From: Hyphococcus sp.
GTDB taxonomy: Bacteria > Pseudomonadota > Alphaproteobacteria > Caulobacterales > Parvularculaceae
NCBI GenBank assembly: GCA_021776295.1
Contig: JAJFGE010000013.1
Span: forward strand, 32,247-96,246
Reading direction: 5' to 3'
Length of the DNA: 64,000 nt
Each line of letters opens with the position of its first letter. The stretch's first letter is position 1. Of this stretch, positions 16,717-26,516 are shown in pieces. The notes beneath the pieces are model-generated. The model did no database searches. It was not told where the DNA came from and saw nothing but the letters and a program-made list of their open reading frames with translations. The position numbers and the translations under genes were made by a program.

Positions 16717-17023
16717 TTTTCTCTCCTCATAACGATTTTTGAAAACACCCCATACGGAGTATTACGAAGTTTTGACGAGATCAGCCTCATTGATTTTGTT
16801 GCAGTGCACAAGTTCTGGTTATAAAAATATCGAATAATATCCTAGAATTTGGATTTTATATCGTTTATTTAATAATAAATTGCTCAATAATAGCATATAT
16901 TACTAATTCTCTAAAAATATTTCCGCAACGCGGCAATAATATATTGCGTTGCAGCGGTTGGCATATTACCGTCGCCGACGAATCGCACAGCGCTACGTGT
17001 CAGGTAGAAAGGTATTTGTACTG
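16717..17023. promoter_or_regulatory. AT-rich divergent control region between torF-like porin and glnK
   Basis: This 307-base stretch has no gene. It includes a strongly AT-rich run (about 16820-16925). A double inverted repeat follows: GCAACGC (16925-16931) with GCGTTGC (16946-16952), and inside it GCAATA (16933-16938) with TATTGC (16942-16947). The palindrome lies about 75 bases before the glnK start and could be an operator. I looked for a sigma-54 GG-N10-GC promoter and did not find a clean one. Confidence 0.45.
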
Positions 17024-17362
17024 ATGAAATACGTAATCGCAATTGTAAAACCCCACAGGCTGGAAGATGTCCGCACCGCGCTGACAGAGATCAGCATTGA
17101 GGGCATGACTGTGAGCGACGTTAAGGGGTTTGGTCGCCAGAAAGGCCATAGCGAGGTTTATCGCGGCGCTGAATATAAAGTTGATTTTGTTCCGAAGGTC
17201 AAAATCGAACTCGCTGTTGAGGCTTCGCGCGTCGCCGCCGTGGTTGAGACAATCAGAAATTCTGCGCGAACCGACCGTATTGGCGACGGCAAGATATTCG
17301 TCCTTGATTTGGGTGAAGCGATGCGCGTACGCACTGGAGAAACCGGCGTTGCAGCGCTTTAA
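17024..17362 (+). CDS. glnK: PII nitrogen regulatory protein GlnK
   Basis: A 112-residue PII protein. The uridylylation tyrosine Y51 is in the T-loop YRGAEYKVDF. The signatures VSDVKGFGRQKGHSE and GDGKIFVLDLGEAMRVRTGE (B and C loops, ATP and 2-oxoglutarate binding) are present. ATG 17024 gives the canonical length. It is 19 bases upstream of amtB, the standard pair in which GlnK plugs the ammonium channel when nitrogen becomes plentiful. Confidence 0.95.
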   Translation: MKYVIAIVKPHRLEDVRTALTEISIEGMTVSDVKGFGRQKGHSEVYRGAEYKVDFVPKVKIELAVEASRVAAVVETIRNSARTDRIGDGKIFVLDLGEAMRVRTGETGVAAL

Positions 17363-17381
17363 AGTTTATTTTGGAATTGAA

Positions 17382-18683
17382 ATGATTAACAAACACGCTG
17401 TTATTGCTGGAACACTCGCCGCTCTCATGCTGGTTTCCGGCGCCCATGCGCAAGATACGCCTGTCGCTTCAGAGGCGTCAGTTTTCGTCTTCAATACGAC
17501 GCTATTTCTGGTTTCGGGGATGGTGGTGATGTTCATGGCCGCCGGGTTTTGTATGCTCGAGGTTGGCCTTGTACGGTCCAAAAACGCCGCCACCATCTGT
17601 GTCAAGAACATCGCGCTCTATTCGATTGCCGGGATTATGGTCTGGCTGTTTGGCTATGACTTAATCTACGGCGTGAAAGAGGGCGGCTTTATTGGTGAAT
17701 TTAGTCTGTTCCAAAGCTGGAAGGCCGATGATGCAGACCCAACAGGCACGGGCTATGCCGCCAGCTCTGACTGGTACTTCCAGATGGTGTTTGTCGCGAC
17801 GGCGGCGTCAATCGTCTCGGGAACGCTGGCCGAACGGGTTAAGCTGTGGCCGTTTTTATTATTTGTCGCGGTGTTGACCGGCTTCATCTATCCGATCCAG
17901 GCCGGTTGGGTCTGGGGCGCGGGGTTTCTCGACGCCCGGTTTGATGATTTCGCCGGTTCAACCCTGGTTCACGCGACCGGCGGCTGGGCGGCGCTTGCTG
18001 GCGCGCTGGTTCTGGGCGCGCGCAAAGGAAAATACGAAGGCGGGCGGGTGCATCCGTTTCCCGGATCGTCCCTGCCTTTGGCGACGCTTGGCACATTTAT
18101 TCTTTGGCTTGGCTGGTTCGGCTTTAATGGCGGCTCGCAACTGGCGCTCGGCACGATTGACGATGCGATTGCGGTTGCGAAAATTTTTGTCAACACCAAT
18201 ATGGCCGCTTGCGCCGGTGTTGTGACTGCGCTTGCATTAACACAGCTGCTATACAAGAAGGTCGATTTGACGATTGTCCTCAACGGAGCCATTGGCGGTC
18301 TGGTGTCGATTACCGCAGAACCGCTGCAGCCGGAAATTTATCAGGCAATCCTAATCGGCGCTGTCGGCGGTGCGATTGTAACTTTCGCGGTGCCGTTGCT
18401 CGACAAGCTCAAGATTGACGATGTCGTTGGCGCGATCCCGGCGCATCTTTTCTGCGGTATATGGGGAACGCTCATCGTGCCGCTGAGCAACAAGGACGTG
18501 ACGTTATTTGGCCAGCTGACTGGCGTTGTGGTGATTGGCGCCTTTGTTTTTGGGGCAAGTTTGCTTGTTTGGCTGGCGTTGAAATATACTATGGGCATCA
18601 GAGCCAATGAACAAGATGAGCGCATTGGGCTGGACAAATCCGAGCTTGGCCTTGAAGCCTATCCAGAATTTGTATCGACTTGA
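17382..18683 (+). CDS. amtB: Ammonium transporter AmtB
   Basis: A 433-residue Amt/Rh channel with an N-terminal signal peptide (cut after about GAHAQ) and about 11 membrane helices. Conserved features are the FMAAGFCMLEVGLVRSKN opening, the GFIYPIQAGWVW and STLVHATGGWAAL blocks, with the pore histidine, and FNGGSQLALG. The second conserved histidine lies in VVGAIPAHLFCGIWG. ATG 17382 follows glnK. It imports ammonium under nitrogen limitation; gltD-gltB directly downstream assimilate it. Confidence 0.95.
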   Translation: MINKHAVIAGTLAALMLVSGAHAQDTPVASEASVFVFNTTLFLVSGMVVMFMAAGFCMLEVGLVRSKNAATICVKNIALYSIAGIMVWLFGYDLIYGVKEGGFIGEFSLFQSWKADDADPTGTGYAASSDWYFQMVFVATAASIVSGTLAERVKLWPFLLFVAVLTGFIYPIQAGWVWGAGFLDARFDDFAGSTLVHATGGWAALAGALVLGARKGKYEGGRVHPFPGSSLPLATLGTFILWLGWFGFNGGSQLALGTIDDAIAVAKIFVNTNMAACAGVVTALALTQLLYKKVDLTIVLNGAIGGLVSITAEPLQPEIYQAILIGAVGGAIVTFAVPLLDKLKIDDVVGAIPAHLFCGIWGTLIVPLSNKDVTLFGQLTGVVVIGAFVFGASLLVWLALKYTMGIRANEQDERIGLDKSELGLEAYPEFVST

Positions 18684-18720
18684 CCGCAAACTTTGATGGA
18701 GAATTTTCATAACTGAACGG

Positions 18721-20148
18721 ATGTTGAAATTTACGTCGCGTGATCGAGAGACGCCTCAAAAACGAGATCCCGGTGCGCGAGCCCGGGATTTCGGCGAAAT
18801 ATATAAGGCGTTCGCCAAAGACCGCGCCGCTGCGCAGGCGTCGCGCTGTAGCCAGTGTGGCGTGCCGTTTTGCGTCGACCATTGCCCTCTTGGCAACGAT
18901 ATTCCGGACTGGCTGAAGCTGGTGGCTGAAGGCCGGCTGGAGGAGGCTTACGCAGTATCGTCCGCCACCAACAACATGCCGGAAGTGTGCGGACGCATTT
19001 GCCCGCAGGACCGGCTTTGCGAGGGCTCTTGCGTCATCGAACAATCCGGCCACGGAACAGTGACCATCGGTTCGGTCGAGCAATATATCACCGAGACAGC
19101 ATGGCAGAAGGGCTGGATCAAACCGCTCCGCCCGGCGCGGGAGCGGGTGCAATCGGTAGGGATTATCGGCGCCGGGCCCGCAGGGCTTGCCGCAGCGGAA
19201 GAGCTGCGCCGGGAAGGGTTCCAGGTGAAAGTCTATGACCGCCACGATCGCGCCGGCGGGTTGCTGATCTATGGGATTCCGAACTTCAAGCTTGAAAAAC
19301 AGGTGGTGACGCGGCGCACCGACTATCTTGAAAACAGTGGTGTTGAATTCGTCACGAATTTCGAAATTGGCCGCGATACGACGCTTAATGATCTGCGGGC
19401 GCAACATGATGCGGTCCTGATTGCAACTGGTGTCTATAAAGCGCGCGATCTGGTTTGCCCCGGCGGCGGCAACCAGGGCGTGGTTGCGGCGCTGGATTAT
19501 CTAATCGCCTCGAACCGCAAAGGGCTTGGCGATACGCTTCCGGCATCTGATGCAGTAGAGCTTGACGCCGCCGCTAAAAAGGTTGTGGTCGTCGGCGGTG
19601 GCGATACGGCGATGGATTGTGTGCGCACGGCGGTGCGCCAAGGCGCTAAATCGGTGACTTGCCTATATCGGCGCGATCGGAAAAACATGCCGGGCTCGGC
19701 CCGTGAGGTGGCGAACGCCGAAGAAGAAGGCGTTATTTTTGAATGGCTTGCAACGCCCAAAGCGGTGCTTGGCGATGCAGCCCGCGCGGCGGGCATACGC
19801 GTTGCGCGCATGGAGCTAGGCGAGCCGGATGCAACCGAGCGTCGGGCGCCTGTAGAAATCTCCGGCGGCGAATGTGATTTGGACGCCGACATGGTCATCA
19901 AAGCGCTCGGCTTTGAGCCGGAAGATTTGCCGCACATGTTTGGTGAACCGGCGCTGAAAACATCGGCGCGTGGCACACTATGGGTTAATCGCAACACTTT
20001 GGAGACCAACCTTACGGGCGTTTACGCCGCCGGCGATATTGTTCGCGGCGCATCGCTGGTGGTGTGGGCGATCCGTGATGGGCGGGTCGCGGCGGCGGCC
20101 ATCGCTGCACAGCTAAAACATGCAGCGCAACCCATTGCAGCTGAATAA
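18721..20148 (+). CDS. gltD: Glutamate synthase (NADPH) small subunit
   Basis: A 475-residue FAD/NADPH subunit that feeds electrons to GltB. The N-terminal [4Fe-4S] cysteines C43, C46, C51 and C55 (CSQCGVPFCVDHC) and a further set near CGRICPQDRLCEGSC are present. The FAD loop IGAGPAGLAAAEEL and the NADPH loop VVGGGDTAMDCVRT are intact, as is the C-terminal YAAGDIVRGASLVVWAIRDG motif. It precedes gltB by about 18 bases; this gltD-gltB order is less common than gltB-gltD. Confidence 0.95.
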   Translation: MLKFTSRDRETPQKRDPGARARDFGEIYKAFAKDRAAAQASRCSQCGVPFCVDHCPLGNDIPDWLKLVAEGRLEEAYAVSSATNNMPEVCGRICPQDRLCEGSCVIEQSGHGTVTIGSVEQYITETAWQKGWIKPLRPARERVQSVGIIGAGPAGLAAAEELRREGFQVKVYDRHDRAGGLLIYGIPNFKLEKQVVTRRTDYLENSGVEFVTNFEIGRDTTLNDLRAQHDAVLIATGVYKARDLVCPGGGNQGVVAALDYLIASNRKGLGDTLPASDAVELDAAAKKVVVVGGGDTAMDCVRTAVRQGAKSVTCLYRRDRKNMPGSAREVANAEEEGVIFEWLATPKAVLGDAARAAGIRVARMELGEPDATERRAPVEISGGECDLDADMVIKALGFEPEDLPHMFGEPALKTSARGTLWVNRNTLETNLTGVYAAGDIVRGASLVVWAIRDGRVAAAAIAAQLKHAAQPIAAE

Positions 20149-20166
20149 GAGTTACAAGGCTTATTG

Positions 20167-23100
20167 ATGACTGATTTCGTCACTACATATGAACAGCGCC
20201 GCGCCCGCCTTATCGCCGGCAATGCTTATGATCCGGCATCGGAACATGACGCCTGCGGCGTGGGTCTGGTGGCGGCGCTTGATGCGCGTCCGCGCCGTGA
20301 GGTAGTGGAGATGGCGATTGCCGCGCTGAAAGCGGTGTGGCATCGCGGCGCCATTGATGCGGACGGGAAAACTGGCGACGGCGCCGGCATTCGCCTCAAT
20401 GTCCCGCAAGGATTATTTCGGTCTTTCGTTGAGCGCACGGGTCATACGCCCGGCAAGGAAGATATATGCGTCGGCATGGTATTTCTGCCGCGGACTAATT
20501 TCGCCGCACAAGATACCGCGCGAGCCATAGTGGAATCAGAGATTTTGCGCCGTGGGTTTTACATTTACGGCTGGCGCCAAGCGCCGGTTAACGCTGCCTG
20601 CCTTGGCGAAAAAGCCAATGCGACGCGTCCCGGCATTGAGCAGATTTTGTTCTGTGATCCGAAAGGGCGCGAACAAGAAGAGCTTGATATCGCCCTATAT
20701 ATTGTCAGACGGCGGATTGAACAACAGGCCCGCGAGCAGGGCATGCACGAGCTTTATATCTGCTCGCTGTCATCGCAGGATGTTGTCTATAAAGGCATGT
20801 TCCTCGCCGAAGACATTGATGAATTCTATGAAGATTTGAAAGACCAGCGCTTCGTCTCACGGGTGGCGATTTTTCATCAACGCTATTCGACCAACACGTT
20901 TCCGGAATGGCGCCTCGCGCAGCCGTTCCGTATGTTGGCGCATAATGGCGAGATCAATACCATCAAGGGCAACATCAACTGGATGAAAAGTCACGAAATC
21001 GCCATGACGTCGGAGACCTTTGGCGAAGACGACCATTACACCAAGCCGGTCATTCAGCCCGGTTCATCAGATTCTGCCGCGCTCGATCAGGTGTTTGAAC
21101 TTCTAGTGCGCGCCGGTCGTACAGCGCCGATGGCCAAGACGCTGTTAATCCCTGAAGCGTGGTCGAAACGCGGCTCGGAGATGCCGCCGCAATGGCGCGC
21201 GCTGTTTGAATATTGCAACGCGGTGATGGAACCGTGGGACGGCCCGGCGGCGATTGCCGCTTATGACGGCCGCTGGGCGGTTGCGGGGCTCGACCGCAGT
21301 GGCCTCAGACCCTTGCGCTACGCCATAACCGAGGACGGCATTCTGGCGGTTGGTTCAGAGGCTGGCATGTGTCCGTTGGAGGGGCGCAAGGTTAAAAAGC
21401 GCGGCGCCATCGGGCCCGGCCGGATGATTGTCGTCGATATGGAAAAGGCTAGGCTCTATGATTCTGGCGATATTTTGAATCGCCTCGCCAATCGTTTTCC
21501 GTATAAGGAATGGTTGGAAAATATTGTAGAACTCGACCCCAAAATTGGCACAGGCGCTGAGGACCGTTTATATGAAGGCGAAAACCTCGCGCGCCGTCAG
21601 GCTGGCGCCGGTTATGATATGGAGGCGCTGGAGCTGATTTTGCGGCCCCTGGTCGAAGACGCCAAGGAGGCCGTCGGCTCGATGGGCGACGACACGCCGA
21701 TTGCGGTATTGTCAGAAAAATATCGGCCGTTGTCGCATTTCTTCCGGCAAAACTTCAGCCAGGTCACCAATCCGCCGATAGACCCGTTGCGCGAGCACGG
21801 GGTGATGAGCCTGAAGACCCGATTTAAAAACCTCGGTAATATTCTGGCGATAAATAAGACGCAAACGGACGTTTTCGTGCTGGAAAGCCCGGTTTTGACC
21901 AATGGCATGTTTGCGCGCCTAAAAGGTTTCCTCGATCAGAAGATCGTCGAAATCGATTGCACCTATGACGCCGCGACGGCGAAGGGTGATGGCGAGGCGT
22001 TGCGCGATGCTTTGACCCGCATTCGTACGGCGGCGGCAGCAGCGGTTGAGATTGGCGCCGGGCATGTGATCCTGACCGATGAATATCAGGGGCCGGGCCG
22101 CATCGCTGTGCCGATGATTCTTGCCGCCGGCGGTGTTCACGCACATCTTACCAATGCCGGCAGCCGGTCTTATTGCTCCATCATCGTGCGGTCAGCGGAA
22201 TGCATCGATTCGCATTATCTCGCCGTTCTGGTTGGCGCCGGCGCGACGGTGGTTAATCCTTATCTGGCCTTTGACAGCGTCGCCGATGCACAATCAAAGG
22301 GGCGCTATAACGGCCGTTCGCTCAGCGATTGCGTTCGCAATTATAAGGCCGGGCTTGAAGCGGGGCTTATGAAAATCATCTCCAAGATGGGAATATCGGT
22401 GATTTCATCCTATCGCGGCGGTTGTAATTTTGAAGCGCTGGGCCTGTCGCGTACTTTGGTTGGAGAATTTTTCCCCGGCATGACCAGCCGGATTTCCGGC
22501 ATTGGCCTTGCCGGGCTGGAGCAGAAAACCTCCGAGCTGCACGGCGCGGCATGGCAAGGCGCCGCGCCGCCGCTGCCGGTCGGCGGGTTTTTCCGCCAGC
22601 GCCGCCGGGGCGAACATCACATTGTTGAGGCCGGCTTGGTGAGTGATTTGCAAACCGCGGTGCGCGATGACGACGCCGCCGCCTATCTGCGTTATTCCCA
22701 GGCGCTGGAAAAACAACCGCCATCGCAAATCCGCGATCTGTTGCGCGCCCGCCCAGCCGGCGATGCGGTAAGCCTTGATGATGTCGAGACCGCAAACGAT
22801 ATTCGCCAGCGGTTTTTAACGCCGGGTATGTCGCTTGGCGCCTTGTCGCCGGAAGCCCATGGCGCCTTGAACATCGCCATGAACCGCATTGGCGCGAAAT
22901 CTGTTTCCGGCGAAGGCGGCGAAGACCCTGAGCGCTACACGCCGCGGCCAAATGGCGACAACGCCAATTCGGCGGTGAAGCAAATAGCGTCCGGGCGGTT
23001 TGGCGTGACGGCGGAATATTTAAACCAGTGCCGCGAGATTGAAATTAAAGTCGCGCAAGGCGCCAAGCCCGGCGAGGGCGGGCAGTTGCCGGGGTTCAAA

Positions 23101-24678
23101 GTTACCCAGTTCATCGCCCGCATGCGTCTGGCGACGCCCGGCGTGACGTTGATTTCACCGCCGCCGCATCACGATATTTATTCCATCGAAGACCTCGCCC
23201 AGCTAATTTACGATCTGAAGCAAATCAACCCGCAAGCGCGAGTTTGCGTGAAGCTTGTCTCTGCAACCGGCATTGGCGCCATCGCCGCCGGCGTCGCCAA
23301 AGCCAAGGCGGATGTGATTTTGATTTCCGGCAATGTCGGCGGCACGGGCGCCAGCGCCCAGACCTCTATAAAATTTGCCGGCGCGCCCTGGGAGCTGGGG
23401 CTGTCGGAGGCCCATCAAGTCCTTACCCTGAACAACCTGCGCGAGCAGGTGACGCTCAGAACCGATGGCGGCATCCGCACAGGCCGCGATATTGTCGTTG
23501 CCGCGATGTTGGGGGCCGAAGAATACGGTATTGGGACGGTGTCCCTTATCGCTCTCGGCTGCCTGATGGTGCGCCAGTGTCATTCAAACACCTGTCCGGT
23601 CGGGATATGCACGCAAGATGACGCCTTGCGCGAACATTTTGCTGGCGCGCCGGACCATGTCGTCAATCTGATGACGTTCCTGGCTGAGGAGACGCGGCAG
23701 ATTTTAGCTTCGCTTGGCGCCCGTTCGCTTGAAGACATTATCGGCCGCGCCGATCTTTTAGATCAGGTGTCGCGCGGCGCCGCCCATCTTGACGATCTCG
23801 ATCTCAACCCGATCCTCATTCGCGCTGAAGCCGGAGAGCGCCCAAGACGGTCAACGCGGAAAGGTCGCAACAGCGTTGAAGATACGCTCGACCAGCGTAT
23901 CATGCCGGAAATTACGCCCTTCCTTGAGCGGCGCGAGAAGATGCAACTTTCCTACCCGGTAAAAAACACTGACCGGGCGATTGGCGCGCGGATTTCTTCC
24001 CATATCGTTCGCAATTTCAAAAACGATGATCTATGCGAAGGCCATTTAACCATCCGGCTAACAGGTTCGGCCGGCCAGTCGCTCGGCGCTTTTAGCGCGC
24101 GCGGGTTAAAGCTAATCGTCGATGGCGAGGCCAATGATTATGTCGGCAAGGGGCTTTCCGGCGCCACTATTGTGGTGCGCCCGGAGACCGTGCGCGCCGG
24201 CGCCGGCGATGCGGTCATCGGCAATACTTGTCTTTATGGCGCAACATCAGGCGCGCTGTTTGCGGCGGGCCGCGCGGGCGGACGGTTTGCGGTTCGCAAC
24301 TCCGGCGCGGTCACAGTGATTGAGGGCTGTTCGGCCAATGGCTGTGAATATATGACCGGCGGCGTTGCGGTTATTTTAGGCCGCGTCGGCGCCAATTTCG
24401 CCGCCGGCATGACCGGCGGGCGGGCCTTTGTTTTTGATGAGGCGTTGTTGTTTGAAGGTGCGGTCAATCCGGACAGTGTCGCCTGGCGCCGGTTTGCCGG
24501 GAGCGACGATGACCAGGAGTGCCGCGCCCTGATTGAGCGCCATTGGCTCCAGACCCGTTCGCCGAAAGCCCGCGGCCTGCTCGATGACTGGTTTAACGCG
24601 GCGGCGAAATTCTGGGTCATCGAGCCGCTTGAAACGCTCGCACGCAAACAGATTGCAGACGCCGCCAAATCTGCGTGA
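20167..24678 (+). CDS. gltB: Glutamate synthase (NADPH) large subunit
   Basis: A 1503-residue enzyme making two glutamates from glutamine and 2-oxoglutarate. Domains in order: an N-terminal glutamine amidotransferase (the Cys nucleophile in EHDACGVGLVA is at residue 30, exposed after propeptide removal), a central linking domain, the FMN/synthase domain (about 830-1200, GEGGEDPERY, GNVGGTGASAQTS) with the 3Fe-4S cysteines in CHSNTCPVGICTQ, and a C-terminal beta-helix domain rich in Gly repeats. ATG 20167 is used; the TTG just before it adds one residue. Confidence 0.96.
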   Translation: MTDFVTTYEQRRARLIAGNAYDPASEHDACGVGLVAALDARPRREVVEMAIAALKAVWHRGAIDADGKTGDGAGIRLNVPQGLFRSFVERTGHTPGKEDICVGMVFLPRTNFAAQDTARAIVESEILRRGFYIYGWRQAPVNAACLGEKANATRPGIEQILFCDPKGREQEELDIALYIVRRRIEQQAREQGMHELYICSLSSQDVVYKGMFLAEDIDEFYEDLKDQRFVSRVAIFHQRYSTNTFPEWRLAQPFRMLAHNGEINTIKGNINWMKSHEIAMTSETFGEDDHYTKPVIQPGSSDSAALDQVFELLVRAGRTAPMAKTLLIPEAWSKRGSEMPPQWRALFEYCNAVMEPWDGPAAIAAYDGRWAVAGLDRSGLRPLRYAITEDGILAVGSEAGMCPLEGRKVKKRGAIGPGRMIVVDMEKARLYDSGDILNRLANRFPYKEWLENIVELDPKIGTGAEDRLYEGENLARRQAGAGYDMEALELILRPLVEDAKEAVGSMGDDTPIAVLSEKYRPLSHFFRQNFSQVTNPPIDPLREHGVMSLKTRFKNLGNILAINKTQTDVFVLESPVLTNGMFARLKGFLDQKIVEIDCTYDAATAKGDGEALRDALTRIRTAAAAAVEIGAGHVILTDEYQGPGRIAVPMILAAGGVHAHLTNAGSRSYCSIIVRSAECIDSHYLAVLVGAGATVVNPYLAFDSVADAQSKGRYNGRSLSDCVRNYKAGLEAGLMKIISKMGISVISSYRGGCNFEALGLSRTLVGEFFPGMTSRISGIGLAGLEQKTSELHGAAWQGAAPPLPVGGFFRQRRRGEHHIVEAGLVSDLQTAVRDDDAAAYLRYSQALEKQPPSQIRDLLRARPAGDAVSLDDVETANDIRQRFLTPGMSLGALSPEAHGALNIAMNRIGAKSVSGEGGEDPERYTPRPNGDNANSAVKQIASGRFGVTAEYLNQCREIEIKVAQGAKPGEGGQLPGFKVTQFIARMRLATPGVTLISPPPHHDIYSIEDLAQLIYDLKQINPQARVCVKLVSATGIGAIAAGVAKAKADVILISGNVGGTGASAQTSIKFAGAPWELGLSEAHQVLTLNNLREQVTLRTDGGIRTGRDIVVAAMLGAEEYGIGTVSLIALGCLMVRQCHSNTCPVGICTQDDALREHFAGAPDHVVNLMTFLAEETRQILASLGARSLEDIIGRADLLDQVSRGAAHLDDLDLNPILIRAEAGERPRRSTRKGRNSVEDTLDQRIMPEITPFLERREKMQLSYPVKNTDRAIGARISSHIVRNFKNDDLCEGHLTIRLTGSAGQSLGAFSARGLKLIVDGEANDYVGKGLSGATIVVRPETVRAGAGDAVIGNTCLYGATSGALFAAGRAGGRFAVRNSGAVTVIEGCSANGCEYMTGGVAVILGRVGANFAAGMTGGRAFVFDEALLFEGAVNPDSVAWRRFAGSDDDQECRALIERHWLQTRSPKARGLLDDWFNAAAKFWVIEPLETLARKQIADAAKSA

Positions 24679-24702
24679 CTTAATGCGAGGAATGCTGTTT
24701 GA

Positions 24703-24850
24703 GTGGATGGGAATTTTCTATATATAAACCTCGTTGCGATGATGGTGCTTGGAATTTTTTGTTTCTTTGCAAGGAAACAGAAACGTCAAATTATGCTGAA
24801 TCACCGCCGGCCCCCATCGCCCCTTCAGGGCACTTCCCCCGTAAACGGGG
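24703..24850 (+). CDS. Possible short membrane ORF running into a repeat
   Basis: A GTG at 24703 opens a frame encoding a hydrophobic stretch, YINLVAMMVLGIFCFFA, then a basic tail RKQKRQIMLNHRR, before the frame enters a palindromic repeat. The hydrophobic-then-basic pattern could be a small single-pass protein whose natural end was replaced by the repeat. There is no good ribosome site and no family match; it may be chance. Confidence 0.2.
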
Positions 24851-24935
24851 GAAGAATACCCTTGCTGCAAACTCGACCTAATTCCTCCCCCGTGAAAACG
24901 GGGGAGGTGTCACGTAGTGACGGAGGGGGTAACGG
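24808..24935. repeat. Palindromic intergenic repeat
   Basis: Two strong hairpins lie in tandem: CTTCCCCCGT / ACGGGGGAAG (24833-24854) and CCTCCCCCGT / ACGGGGGAGG (24884-24907). They are followed by a smaller GTCAC-GTA-GTGAC and a final GGAGGGGG. This is the style of the short GC-rich repeats scattered through many alphaproteobacterial chromosomes. The rest of the gap 24679-25056 shows nothing else I can support. Confidence 0.75.
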
Positions 24936-25056
24936 CGCCGCAAGGAGATCGAAACGCTGGAGCACAGGCAAAAATCCTGCATCCATAAAATGTGTGCATA
25001 CCCTGGCGCTTTCGCGAGAATGAGCGGATTAGGGGTTAACTGGTAAAATAAGTAAC

Positions 25057-26238
25057 ATGACGAGCACTGAAGAATTCTATCGCATCAAGCTGTTGCCGCC
25101 TTATGTGTTTGAGGAGGTGAACGCGCTGAAAGCCAGGCTTAGAGCGAGTGGTCGCGATATTATCGATCTCGGCATGGGCAATCCCGACATGCCGACGCCG
25201 CCGCATATCGTCGACAAGCTGATTGAGACGGCGCGCAACCCAAAGGCGCATCGTTATTCGGCCTCGCGCGGGATTATTGGCTTGCGCCGGGCGATGGCGC
25301 GCTATTATGAGCGGCGTTTTGGCGTTACCCTCGACCCGGAAACGGAAGTTGTTGCCACTATTGGCTCCAAAGAAGGCTTCGCCAATCTCGCTCAGGCGAT
25401 CACCGCACCGGGCGACATTATTTTATCGCCAAATCCCGCCTATCCAATCCACGCTTATGGCTTTATTATCGCTGGCGGGGTGATTGAAGCGGTTCCGGCG
25501 TTGACGCCGGAGCAATATCTCTCCGGTCTCAGCGCAGCGATTGCCGCCAGCAAAAAAGCCCCTCGCGCGATGGTCATTAACTATCCATCTAACCCCACGG
25601 CGCAAACCGTCGAACTTGAATTTTACAAAGACGTCGTCGCGTTAGCGCGCAAACACGACATCATCATCTTATCGGACCTTGCCTATGGCGAGATTTATTT
25701 CGGCGCCCCGCCGCCTTCTATCTTGCAGGTAGAAGGCGCGCGCGATGTGGCCGTTGAAATCAATTCCCTGTCGAAAACCTTTGCGATGGCGGGCTGGCGG
25801 GTTGGCATGGCGGTCGGCAATGCACGGCTGATTGCGGCGTTAGCGCGGGTTAAATCCTATCTCGATTACGGCGCGTTCACGCCTATACAGGTGGCTGCTG
25901 TCGCCGCATTGGACGGGCCGACGGGCTGTATTGACGACATCCGCCAGACTTATCGCGGCCGCCGCGACACGGTGATCGAGCATTTTGCCATGGCCGGTTG
26001 GGATATCCCGACGCCCGATGCGTCAATGTTCGCCTGGGCGGCGATCCCGGAGCCATATCGCAGTCTAGGCTCGGTAGAGTTTGCAAAAATGCTGATGGAA
26101 AAAGCCGATGTCGCGGTCGCGCCGGGCCTCGGTTTTGGCGAGCATGGCGACGGCCATGTGCGCATCGGCCTGGTCGAGAACCAGCAACGCATCCGCCAGG
26201 CGGCGCGCAATATCAAGCGGGCGTTTCAGAATAATTAA
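25057..26238 (+). CDS. Class I/II PLP aminotransferase, AlaC-like
   Basis: A 393-residue aspartate-aminotransferase-fold enzyme. The N-terminal DLGMGNPDMPTPPHIVD, the substrate/PLP block SPNPAYPIHAYG and the Schiff-base lysine in EINSLSKTFAMAGWRVGMAVG are intact. The C-terminal arginine lies in GDGHVRIGLVEN. It groups by pattern with AlaC/LL-diaminopimelate-aminotransferase-like proteins, which are often next to homoserine dehydrogenase genes in alphaproteobacteria; hom is 2.5 kb away here. The likely activity is alanine or another amino-acid transamination. Confidence 0.82.
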   Translation: MTSTEEFYRIKLLPPYVFEEVNALKARLRASGRDIIDLGMGNPDMPTPPHIVDKLIETARNPKAHRYSASRGIIGLRRAMARYYERRFGVTLDPETEVVATIGSKEGFANLAQAITAPGDIILSPNPAYPIHAYGFIIAGGVIEAVPALTPEQYLSGLSAAIAASKKAPRAMVINYPSNPTAQTVELEFYKDVVALARKHDIIILSDLAYGEIYFGAPPPSILQVEGARDVAVEINSLSKTFAMAGWRVGMAVGNARLIAALARVKSYLDYGAFTPIQVAAVAALDGPTGCIDDIRQTYRGRRDTVIEHFAMAGWDIPTPDASMFAWAAIPEPYRSLGSVEFAKMLMEKADVAVAPGLGFGEHGDGHVRIGLVENQQRIRQAARNIKRAFQNN

Positions 26239-26350
26239 CCGCTTCGCTCGCGTCGGACATGGTTTTTATACGACCAATCAGAAATAGTAATTGCCCGCTC
26301 AGGCACCGTTAGCCGATTATTGCAAACTTGTTGCTTCGCAATATTTTCGG

Positions 26351-26378
26351 TTGACGCGCCAAGCTTTCTGACTAAATC
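26351..26378 (+). promoter_or_regulatory. Probable promoter of the met riboswitch leader
   Basis: TTGACG (26351-26356) and TAAATC (26373-26378) are separated by 16 bases. A start about 7 bases further on would fall at the first base of the SAM aptamer (26387), which is where such a promoter is expected. Confidence 0.5.
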
Positions 26379-26384
26379 TTCCGG

Positions 26385-26516
26385 CAACTCATCAAGACCA
26401 GCTGAGGGACAGGCCCTGTGACGCTGGGGCAACCGCTGAGAAGCCAGACCGGCTTTGAGGAAAGGTGCCAATTCCTTCGAGACGCCGATTTTTCGGACGG
26501 TCTCGAGAGATGAGTC
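26385..26516 (+). ncRNA. SAM-I-type riboswitch (S-box) aptamer
   Basis: The core GAGGGACAGGCCC, then TGA, then GGGGCAACC, then AAAGGTGCCAATTCC follows the S-box consensus in order. P1 is ACTCATC (26387-26393) with GATGAGT (26509-26515), a perfect 7-bp closing stem. P2 is CCAGC (26398) with GCTGG (26423). P3 is AAGCC with GGCTT. P4 is GAGAC with GTCTC around a T-rich loop. It lies directly before metX. Binding of S-adenosylmethionine should switch the operon off. The related SAM-IV class shares this core, so the subclass is less sure than the ligand. Confidence 0.88.

Noticed and set aside
16953..17023. Possible sigma-54 promoter upstream of glnK (TTGGCATATTACC)
   Set aside because: The distance from GG to a GC pair is wrong in every register I tried, so the -24/-12 pattern is not met.
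22376..22951. Long minus-strand frame inside gltB
   Set aside because: Arginine/alanine-rich shadow of a GC-rich coding region; gltB on the plus strand is unambiguous.
24808..24935. CRISPR-like array in the repeat-rich gap after gltB
   Set aside because: There are only two hairpins of unequal sequence, without equal spacers or repeats.
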